NCBI GenBank assembly: GCA_045592865.1
Contig: JAZNVP010000108.1
Span: forward strand, 1 to 21,504
From: RGIG9114 sp045592865
Lineage (GTDB): Bacteria; Bacillota; Clostridia; Oscillospirales; JAGBHD01
DNA length: 21,504 bases
Reading direction: 5' to 3'
Below, piece by piece: positions 7,568 to 13,803 of the stretch (position 1 is the first letter of the stretch; each line of letters begins with the position of its first letter). The notes under the pieces were generated by a model, which saw nothing but the letters and a program-made list of their open reading frames with translations, did not search any database and was not told the DNA's origin. The position numbers and the translations under genes were made by a program.

Positions 7568-8128
7568 TTACAAATACCAAAGCTCAGACATACCTGTTGA
7601 AACCGCAATTGCTCCGTTTCTGAGAGCATCTGTTACCTCTGCCTTAGTTTCGATAAGACCGCCTGCTATAACGGGGATAGAGCCTTTTGAAAATTTTTCA
7701 ATAACCTTCCCAATAACACCCGGCATAATTTCAATAAAGTCGGGCGAGGAGTTTCCTAAAAGGTCGGATATGCTTCCGACACCGTGGGTATCAAGCGCGA
7801 AAAGACGCTGAACGGTCAAGAGTCCTGCCTCTTTTGCGAATTTTATAAGGTGCCCCCTCGTGCTGATAATTCCGTCAACCCCGCATTCTGAGAGGTATTC
7901 TATGGCAGACTTATCCTTTCCGATACCTTCGGCAAGGTCGATATGGATAAAATAATATTTTCCTGCACCGTGCGCCAGATCGATATTTTTCTGAACGTTT
8001 CTGATGTTGGCTTTAAGGTCGAAGATAACCTCAACGGGCGAGGAAAGGGCATATTCAAGATCATTGCTTGAAAATGATGCTATAATTGGGCTTCGCTCCA
8101 AACAATCAATAAGTGTTTCGGATTTCAT
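7568..8128 (-). CDS. glpP: GlpP-type glycerol-3-phosphate-responsive antiterminator
   Basis: The 186-residue protein matches the GlpP family (about 190 residues in Bacillus) over its whole length. It is a TIM-barrel-like fold with VIFDLKANI, a YYFIHIDLAEGIGKD segment, GVDGIISTRG, QRLFALDTHG, FIEIMPGV and the closing VIAGGLI...GAIAVSTG phosphate-binding part. In Bacillus subtilis, GlpP bound to glycerol-3-phosphate prevents termination in glp leader mRNAs. The start has GAGGTG five bases upstream. No glpF, glpK or glpD lies in the window. Its own leader contains an intrinsic terminator between promoter and start, which suggests autoregulation by antitermination. Downstream are mgtC/sapB and a HAD phosphatase. 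Confidence 0.92.
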   Translation of the reverse strand: MKSETLIDCLERSPIIASFSSNDLEYALSSPVEVIFDLKANIRNVQKNIDLAHGAGKYYFIHIDLAEGIGKDKSAIEYLSECGVDGIISTRGHLIKFAKEAGLLTVQRLFALDTHGVGSISDLLGNSSPDFIEIMPGVIGKVIEKFSKGSIPVIAGGLIETKAEVTDALRNGAIAVSTGMSELWYL

Positions 8129-8142
8129 TTTTCACCTCAATT

Positions 8143-8187
8143 AAAAAAAGACGCATGGACACACCGGTTTCTCGTGGTCCTTGCATC
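8143..8187 (-). promoter_or_regulatory. Leader terminator / candidate GlpP target upstream of glpP
   Basis: On the minus strand GATGCA pairs with TGCGTC, then across an A-A mismatch GGAC pairs with GTCC, and CAC pairs with GTG past one bulged T. The loop is purine-rich (GAGAAACCG), and seven T residues follow (8143-8149). This is a complete intrinsic terminator located between the promoter at 8207-8235 and the ribosome binding site, so transcription of glpP must read through it. GlpP is the obvious candidate antiterminator. Confidence 0.75.
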
Positions 8188-8206
8188 TCCAAAACTCTGC
8201 ATATTT

Positions 8207-8235
8207 AGTATACTTTATTTTAAGATATATGTCAA
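8207..8235 (-). promoter_or_regulatory. Near-consensus promoter of the glpP unit
   Basis: TTGACA (8230-8235), exactly 17 bases, TATACT (8207-8212) on the minus strand. The predicted start is near 8200, giving a leader of about 72 bases. Confidence 0.8.
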
Positions 8236-8260
8236 GTTTTATTTTTTTAACACATTAATG

Positions 8261-8299
8261 TGAAAAAATAAAGCAGGAACGAAAAAGCGTTCCTGCTTT
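8261..8299 (-). terminator. Terminator of the capD-LCP unit
   Basis: Perfect 12-bp stem (8270-8281 and 8288-8299, core GCAGGAACG) with a six-base loop and a TTTATTTTTT tract on the minus strand, five bases after the LCP stop codon. Confidence 0.9.
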
Positions 8300-8304
8300 T
8301 TGAT

Positions 8305-9483
8305 TTAAGGGTTTAAAACTTCGTTGATTGCGTCTTTTGCGGCATCGACACTATCCTGGTTAGGAATCATAACGTATAGCGCCTGTGAGCCCGAAGAGTA
8401 GGTGGTTTTGTAAGCACCTGTTCCGTCAACCGAAACCGTTTCGATATCCCAAGAAGGCATTTTTGAAAGCTGCATTTTGATAAGATCGGAAATTTCACTA
8501 TATGAAATATTGGTTTTCATATTTGAAATAAAGGAATCTAAGAGAGATTTCAGATTGCTGGAGTTTAAAATGTAAGGCGAGATCGCCTTATCTATTACCG
8601 CACCTATAACCTTTTGCTGATTGATTCCTCTCTGACGGTCTCCTCCGGGAAGAGTATAACGTTCTCTGACAAACGCGAGTGCCTGGTCGCCGTTAAGGGT
8701 ATTTTCGCCTTTTTTGAAATAATACCTTGTTTCAGATAGTGATGCGTCGCTTGAAAAACTGTATTCAGAATTAACCGTTATTCCGCCAACAGCGTTAACG
8801 ATATCAACCACCGATTTGAAATTGACCTTGATATAGTAGTTTATATCTATATCATAGAGGGAAGCAAGGGTCTGCATCGACCAATCAATTCCGTATGAAC
8901 CTGCGTGGGTGAGTTTGTCCAATTTATTGGGATCGCCTTTGAGTCCTACGTAATAATCACGGGGGGTGTTAACCATTAGAATCTTATGAGTGTTAGGGTT
9001 AACAACAACGATCATATTAACGTCGGAAAGGCTCTTATCGTGGATAGCCGAAATATTTCTTGCGTCGATGCCCGAAATATAAACGATAAAAGGTTCTTTG
9101 GAAACGTCCTTTGTAACGGTGCTTGTGTTAAGATCGTTATCTATCGGGATGTTGGAAATTGCACCGTGCAGTGTTCCGAACATAATCGAAGCATACATAT
9201 AAACCGAAAGGGTTACAACGCTGACAACAAGGCTTATTATCTGCGTTGCCTTGACTGCGGTTTTTCGTGTTAGCAGAAGAACGTGGAAGCCAATCAGTAT
9301 AACGCATAAAAGCGACAGCAAAACGATATAAAGAGCGGGTAAGAAACCGATTACCGAAAGATACACGGTCATACCGAGAATTCCTACGCTTGCTGCAAGA
9401 AAGAACACGTTAACAATACAAACGAATAGCATTCTAAGGTCTTTTTTATCAGGTTTAGTGGTATGTTTTTTCAAATGCTTCAC
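8305..9483 (-). CDS. LytR-CpsA-Psr (LCP) family cell-wall polymer ligase
   Basis: The protein has a short basic cytoplasmic tail, three N-terminal membrane helices (about 18-41, 45-72 and 78-101) and an extracellular LCP domain. LCP hallmarks are present: GIDAR (about 138-142), the NTPRD motif (Arg175, Asp176), KLTHAGSYG (about 190-198) and RERYTLPGGDRQRG with its conserved arginines (about 273-285). LCP enzymes move undecaprenyl-linked teichoic acid, capsule or other glycans onto peptidoglycan. GTG at 9483 overlaps the preceding stop codon (GTGA). TTG at 9474, six bases after AAGGTG, is a strong alternative start and would remove three residues. It is co-transcribed with the upstream nucleotide-sugar dehydratase gene. 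Confidence 0.92.
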   Translation of the reverse strand: MKHLKKHTTKPDKKDLRMLFVCIVNVFFLAASVGILGMTVYLSVIGFLPALYIVLLSLLCVILIGFHVLLLTRKTAVKATQIISLVVSVVTLSVYMYASIMFGTLHGAISNIPIDNDLNTSTVTKDVSKEPFIVYISGIDARNISAIHDKSLSDVNMIVVVNPNTHKILMVNTPRDYYVGLKGDPNKLDKLTHAGSYGIDWSMQTLASLYDIDINYYIKVNFKSVVDIVNAVGGITVNSEYSFSSDASLSETRYYFKKGENTLNGDQALAFVRERYTLPGGDRQRGINQQKVIGAVIDKAISPYILNSSNLKSLLDSFISNMKTNISYSEISDLIKMQLSKMPSWDIETVSVDGTGAYKTTYSSGSQALYVMIPNQDSVDAAKDAINEVLNP

Positions 9484-11345
9484 CTTCTTTTATACGTTGG
9501 AACAACTCTTGCTACAATATCTTTAATATCTTCGGACTCTGCAGTGCAAGCGGCCTCAAGTTCTTTTAACTGAGACACGAATAACTCATCGTCCATATCA
9601 ATAGGTTTTCCGATATGGATAAGTTTATTTGCAGTATCCTGGAGACCCTCTTCGTCCATAAGAAGCTCTTCGTATAGCTTCTCGCCGGGACGGAGACCGA
9701 CGTATTCAATTTTAATGTCAACATCGGGTTCATATCCCGAAAGACGAATAAGATTTCTTGCCATATCGGCTATTTTTACGGGGTTACCCATATCAAGAAC
9801 GTATATTTCACCGCCCTTTGCATAGTAGCTTGCCTGTAGAACGAGAGACACAGCTTCGGGAATAGTCATAAAGAAACGGGTTATATCAGGATGAGTAACT
9901 GTAACGGGGCCGCCTTCTTCGATCTGCTTTTTGAAGAGCGGAATAACGCTTCCGTTACTTCCTAAAACGTTACCGAATCTAACGGCAACGAACTCGGTGT
10001 TCTCTGCCTTACGGTTCATCATCTGAACGACCATCTCGCATAGACGTTTTGAAGCGCCCATTATATTTGTTGGGTTAACTGCTTTATCGGTGGAGATAAG
10101 GATGAATTTCTTAACTCCGTATTTAACCGCAGCAGTAGCCATTTTATAGGTTCCGAAAACGTTGTTTTTGATCGCTTCGTTAGGACTGTCCTCCATTAAA
10201 GGAACGTGCTTGTGCGCTGCTGCGTGGAAGATAATGTCAGGTTTATGGTTTTCAAGAACCCAGTCAACACGGGCGGTATTTCTTACCGAGCCGATAAGAA
10301 CCTCCATATTAAGATTAGGGAGTTCTCTCTGAAGTTCCATCTGTATATCATATGCGTTGTTTTCGTAAATATCAAATATAAGAAGCTTTTCAGGATTGCT
10401 TCTGGCGATCTGACGGCAAAGTTCACTTCCGATCGAACCGCCTCCGCCGGTTACCATAACGGTCTTTCCGGAGATATACTGATATATTTCTTCCATATTA
10501 ACTTTAATAGGATCTCTCTCTAAAAGGTCGTGGATCTCGACCTTGCGAAGATTTGTTATATTGACCTGACCGTTAACGACCTGATAAAGTCCGGGGGTTA
10601 TTTCGACCTTACAACCGGTCTTACTGCAGATGTCAAGAATTTCCTTGCGGTCACGCGCTTCAATACTGGGAATAGCTAAGACGATCTTATCAATGCGGTA
10701 ATACTTTGCAGCGGCAATGATATCGTTGCGGGTTCCGATTACCGGAATGCCCTCTAAGAGACAACCCTTTTTTGCCTTATTATCGTCGATAAAACAAACG
10801 ACCTTGCCTTTGAGTTTATCACTGTCCGAAAATTCGCGCATAAGCATATGACCCGCGATACCTGCGCCGATTATCATTATTCTTTCGAGCTCGGGTGCAC
10901 TGTGCTTAATTTTTGCGGAATGGTTACCGATCTCTCGGAGAATTCTTCTTCCAAAGTGGACGCAGACAGTGCTTATGAAACTAAGGATAAAACCGATAAT
11001 GTAGAAAGAACGGGGCATGTCCATTTTGGTGATCGAAATATATGCCAATCCGAGAACCGAAAGGCATCCGTAACTAAGAACTATTCGGAACATGTCGCTG
11101 ACACCGGCAAAGCTCAAAATCCCGTTATAAAGTTTGCAAAGTGCAAAAACAATAACCGAAATGAATGCCCACGGGAATATTGTTTTAAAATAGGTGTTGA
11201 TATATTCGGTGTCTATTGCTTCGAAACTGAAATCGTGCCTTAAATAGAGCGCGACAAAAAACGAACCGGCAATAGCAATTATATCCATTATTATGAGAAT
11301 AAATATAATCTTATACCTATCTCTTCTTGCTAAAGATCTTTTCAT
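9480..11345 (-). CDS. Membrane-bound nucleotide-sugar 4,6-dehydratase/epimerase (CapD/FlaA1/PglF type)
   Basis: The 621-residue protein has four N-terminal membrane helices (about 12-35, 55-75, 85-105, 112-132), a first Rossmann-like domain with GAGIAG (160-165) and a catalytic SDR domain starting at TGGGGSIG (about 299-306). The SDR active site reads STDKA...NIMGASK (Met429, Lys433), with Met where classical SDRs have Tyr; this replacement is normal in the large CapD/WbpM/PglF group. Family members convert UDP-N-acetylglucosamine to a 4-keto-6-deoxy sugar, the first step to amino-sugars such as bacillosamine or fucosamine for capsules and glycoproteins. CAGGAG before ATG supports the start. 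The gene overlaps the LCP gene by four bases. Confidence 0.93.
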   Translation of the reverse strand: MKRSLARRDRYKIIFILIIMDIIAIAGSFFVALYLRHDFSFEAIDTEYINTYFKTIFPWAFISVIVFALCKLYNGILSFAGVSDMFRIVLSYGCLSVLGLAYISITKMDMPRSFYIIGFILSFISTVCVHFGRRILREIGNHSAKIKHSAPELERIMIIGAGIAGHMLMREFSDSDKLKGKVVCFIDDNKAKKGCLLEGIPVIGTRNDIIAAAKYYRIDKIVLAIPSIEARDRKEILDICSKTGCKVEITPGLYQVVNGQVNITNLRKVEIHDLLERDPIKVNMEEIYQYISGKTVMVTGGGGSIGSELCRQIARSNPEKLLIFDIYENNAYDIQMELQRELPNLNMEVLIGSVRNTARVDWVLENHKPDIIFHAAAHKHVPLMEDSPNEAIKNNVFGTYKMATAAVKYGVKKFILISTDKAVNPTNIMGASKRLCEMVVQMMNRKAENTEFVAVRFGNVLGSNGSVIPLFKKQIEEGGPVTVTHPDITRFFMTIPEAVSLVLQASYYAKGGEIYVLDMGNPVKIADMARNLIRLSGYEPDVDIKIEYVGLRPGEKLYEELLMDEEGLQDTANKLIHIGKPIDMDDELFVSQLKELEAACTAESEDIKDIVARVVPTYKRR

Positions 11346-11358
11346 AAAAACTCCTGTC

Positions 11359-11430
11359 TGCCGAAATAAACGGCAAAATGATTTTTTTATAAAGAAAATT
11401 GCTATTGTAACGGGAATTACGATAGCAATT
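11359..11430 (-). promoter_or_regulatory. Structured leader of the capD-LCP operon (two hairpins)
   Basis: A distal hairpin of about 14 pairs (AATTGCTAT, a T-G pair and GTAA facing TTAC and ATAGCAATT; 11397-11430) has a six-base loop and is followed on the minus strand by TTTTCTTTAT. A second small stem TGCCG/CGGCA (11359-11363 and 11371-11375) ends 5-6 bases before the ribosome binding site. Both lie within the predicted leader of about 112 bases. I do not recognise a known riboswitch. Confidence 0.55.
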
Positions 11431-11463
11431 ATAAATGGTTATTACTTTCTGTTAAGTGAATAC

Positions 11464-11492
11464 ATTATAATACATATTTCACAATAATTCAA
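11464..11492 (-). promoter_or_regulatory. Predicted promoter of the capD-LCP operon
   Basis: TTGAAT (11487-11492), 17 bases, TATAAT (11464-11469) on the minus strand. The GTGAA/TTCAC arms around it (11456-11460 and 11478-11482) form a loose dyad that could be a binding site. Confidence 0.65.
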
Positions 11493-11558
11493 CAGAAAAA
11501 CAACAAATAATACTGGAAAAACGGAAAAATAACCAAATTTACAATACTATGCTAAGTT

Positions 11559-11587
11559 ATTCTATCACAAAAGTTGATAAAATGCAA
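11559..11587 (-). promoter_or_regulatory. Possible second, distal promoter of the capD-LCP operon
   Basis: TTGCAT (11582-11587), 17 bases, TAGAAT (11559-11564) on the minus strand. The matches are weaker than for the proximal promoter. Otherwise the 261-base gap 11346-11606 holds only AT-rich sequence, and I see no clear terminator for the AraC gene that ends at 11607. Confidence 0.35.
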
Positions 11588-11606
11588 GAGACCCTATAAA
11601 GAGCGC

Positions 11607-12362
11607 CTATTTTTGCTTCATAAATTCTCTCGGAGAGACGCCGTAGTTTCTTTTAAAAGCTTTTGAGAAGGTGTATATATCGGGGTATCCCACCGATAGC
11701 GCCGTTACAGAGATGTTTTCTCTTCTGTTTGTCAGAAGCTCCATCGCTTGTTTCATTCTAAAGTTTAATAGATATTCGGAAGGAGAAACACCTGTCTTTT
11801 TCTTGAAAATAACCGAAAAATATGTTCTGTTGAGATTTAGTTTTTTCGCAATCTCCCCGACTGTTATTCCGTTGATGTATTCGGTGTGCATATAGCCGAG
11901 AGCGGTTTCAACGTAGTCGATTTCGGTTTCGGTTTTTCCTTTGATTACCGAAAAAAGTTCCCATATTTTTGCGGCAAGATATTCGGGAGGACTGTTTCTT
12001 TTGTTTTCAAGTGCTCTTATATCTTCAAAAATTTGCCTTGCGGAGCCCGACTTTATAACCTCTGAGAGCTTGCAAGGAAGCGCTTCGCACTCGAAGGCTA
12101 ACCAGATATACTCCCAAGGCTCTATGCTATCGGCCTCGTAATAGGTTTCAATATAGGGCGGGATAACAAACATTTCGCCCGATTTTACATTATGGGTCTT
12201 GCCGTTTATTCTGAATATTCCCTTACCCGAGATAACATAGTGGATAAGCCAGCAGGTTCTGACGGCAGGCCCGTGAGAATGGGAACTTTCGCAGTTTTGA
12301 TGCCCATAAAAAAGAGGTTTGATAAAGGAAATGTTTTTTTCAATAACTGTTTCGAAGGTCAT
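11607..12362 (-). CDS. AraC family regulator of the alpha-galactoside operon
   Basis: The start is ATG 12362 (251 residues), with GAGAGGTGA upstream; the frame extends 11 codons further up without a ribosome site. An N-terminal cupin domain includes the histidine-rich opening SSHSHGPAVRTCW, the strand VISGKGIFRINGK and the loop GEMFVIPP, typical of MelR/RafR-like sugar sensors. The C-terminal AraC DNA-binding domain has two HTHs (ITVGEIAKKLNLNRTYFSVIFKK up to ISVTALSVGYPDIYTFSKAFKR) and ends GVSPREFMKQ. It is divergent from the GH4 and GH36-like genes, so it probably activates them in response to an alpha-galactoside. The ligand is inference from the neighbours. Confidence 0.92.
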   Translation of the reverse strand: MTFETVIEKNISFIKPLFYGHQNCESSHSHGPAVRTCWLIHYVISGKGIFRINGKTHNVKSGEMFVIPPYIETYYEADSIEPWEYIWLAFECEALPCKLSEVIKSGSARQIFEDIRALENKRNSPPEYLAAKIWELFSVIKGKTETEIDYVETALGYMHTEYINGITVGEIAKKLNLNRTYFSVIFKKKTGVSPSEYLLNFRMKQAMELLTNRRENISVTALSVGYPDIYTFSKAFKRNYGVSPREFMKQK

Positions 12363-12406
12363 AAGTTCACCTCTCAAAATAAAACAAATTGACAAATTTT
12401 AATAAC

Positions 12407-12435
12407 ATATTACCATTTTATTTTTTTGCTGTCAA
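12407..12435 (-). promoter_or_regulatory. Predicted promoter of the AraC regulator
   Basis: TTGACA (12430-12435), 17 bases, TAATAT (12407-12412) on the minus strand. Its -35 is only four bases from the -10 of the divergent GH4 promoter. Confidence 0.65.
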
Positions 12436-12438
12436 CAG

Positions 12439-12444
12439 TATAAT
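12439..12444 (+). promoter_or_regulatory. Predicted -10 of the GH4-GH36 operon
   Basis: A perfect TATAAT lies 28 bases before the GH4 start. The -35 position (12416-12421, TTTTAT) is poor, which fits a promoter that needs an activator such as the divergent AraC protein. Confidence 0.5.
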
Positions 12445-12471
12445 CGTGGGTGAAAGGAGAGGTGAAACTCT

Positions 12472-13791
12472 ATGAAACTAACATTTATGGGTGCAGGAAG
12501 CACCATTTTTGCAAGAAGAGTTGTTGGTGACTGTATGTGTTCAGAGGCACTTAGAGACAGCACCTTCGCGCTCTATGATATCGACGCAGAGCGCCTTGAG
12601 GAGAGCCGTGTTATCTTAGAGGCAATGAGAAAGGCTAAGGGTGGCTACGGAAGGATAGAGTGCTACGTTGGGGTAGAAAACCGCAAGGAAGCGCTAAGAG
12701 GCGCAGATTTTGTTGTTAACGCCATTCAGGTAGGACTTTATGATCCTTGCACCATTATAGATTTTGAGGTTCCGAAAAAATACGGGCTCCGTCAGACTAT
12801 TGCGGATACGCTTGGTATCGGCGGAATTATGAGAGCACTCAGAACCATTCCTGTTATGGAAGACTTTGCTCGCGATATGGAAGAGGTATGCCCCGATGCG
12901 CTTTTCATGAACTATACCAACCCGATGGCGATGCTTTCGGGATATATGCAGAGATATACGCCCATTAAAACGGTTGGTCTCTGCCACAGCGTTCAGGTAT
13001 GCAGTGAGCATCTTCTTAAAGATCTTGGAATGGATGAATATCTTGGGGGCAGAAAAGAGATTATTGCAGGTATCATCCATATGGGTTGGCTCCTCGATAT
13101 CAGAGATAAAAACGGAAACGACCTCTATCCTGAAATAAAAAGAAGAGTTGATGCATATATTGCCGATCCCGACAAAAAGGATAAGGTTAGAATGGATTAC
13201 ATACGCAATTTCGGCTACTACTGCACCGAATCGAGCGAACATAATGCAGAGTATAGCAACTTCTATATAAAGAAAAACTACCCCGAGCTTATAGAAAAAT
13301 TCAATATTCCGCTTGACGAATACCCAAGAAGATGCGTAAACCAGATAGAGTCCTGGAAGAAGGAGTATGAGACCCTTAAAAACGAAGAGGCTAAGGAGTT
13401 CACTCGCTCTTACGAATATGCTTCAAGGATTATGGATGCTATCGTAACGGGAATTCCTTATGAAATAGGCGGAAACGTTCTGAATAAGGGCCATCTTATT
13501 GAAAATCTGCCTGAGGACGCTTGTGTTGAGGTTCCTTGCCTTGTTGACGGACACGGAGTTCACCCTTGCCGTGTAGGTCGCCTTCCCGTTCAGCTTGCCG
13601 CAATGAATATGACAAATGTAAACGTTCATCTTTTAACTATTGAGGCGGCTCGAACACTCAAGAAAGAGCATATTTATCAGGCGGCAATGCTTGACCCTCA
13701 TACTGCGAGTGAACTTGATATTGACACCATTAAGAAAATGGTTGACGATTTAATTGAGGCGCACGGAGATTATTTGCCTAAATACAACTAA
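12472..13791 (+). CDS. GH4 alpha-galactosidase-type glycosidase (MelA-like)
   Basis: The 439-residue protein is a full-length GH4 enzyme: N-terminal Rossmann fold with GAGS (7-10), acidic Asp after the second strand (LYDID), the FMNYTNPMAM segment (Asn147, Asn150), metal ligands in GLCHS (Cys171) and IIHMGW (His203), and GYYCTESSEHNAEY. GH4 enzymes cleave by NAD-dependent redox elimination with a divalent metal (Mn2+) rather than by direct displacement. The pattern is closest to MelA-type alpha-galactosidases or galacturonidases, acting on unphosphorylated sugars in the cytoplasm. The usual GINHM reads GIIHM here. The ribosome site is AGGAGAGGTG. It is the first gene of a two-gene operon with the GH36-like gene 12 bases downstream. 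Confidence 0.9.
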   Translation: MKLTFMGAGSTIFARRVVGDCMCSEALRDSTFALYDIDAERLEESRVILEAMRKAKGGYGRIECYVGVENRKEALRGADFVVNAIQVGLYDPCTIIDFEVPKKYGLRQTIADTLGIGGIMRALRTIPVMEDFARDMEEVCPDALFMNYTNPMAMLSGYMQRYTPIKTVGLCHSVQVCSEHLLKDLGMDEYLGGRKEIIAGIIHMGWLLDIRDKNGNDLYPEIKRRVDAYIADPDKKDKVRMDYIRNFGYYCTESSEHNAEYSNFYIKKNYPELIEKFNIPLDEYPRRCVNQIESWKKEYETLKNEEAKEFTRSYEYASRIMDAIVTGIPYEIGGNVLNKGHLIENLPEDACVEVPCLVDGHGVHPCRVGRLPVQLAAMNMTNVNVHLLTIEAARTLKKEHIYQAAMLDPHTASELDIDTIKKMVDDLIEAHGDYLPKYN

Positions 13792-13803
13792 AAGGAAAAG
13801 GAT

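Noticed and set aside
11359..11430. A known riboswitch class upstream of capD
   Set aside because: The leader is short, AT-rich and made of two simple stems; no conserved core of a familiar riboswitch is visible.
11293..11487. A 64-codon plus-strand frame across the capD start and leader
   Set aside because: It lies over the capD promoter and leader hairpin, lacks a good ribosome site and has a low-complexity AT-rich composition.
12694..13242. A 182-codon minus-strand open frame opposite the GH4 gene
   Set aside because: It lies wholly within a strongly supported GH4 gene, has no ribosome site or family features, and its composition is that of an antisense shadow.
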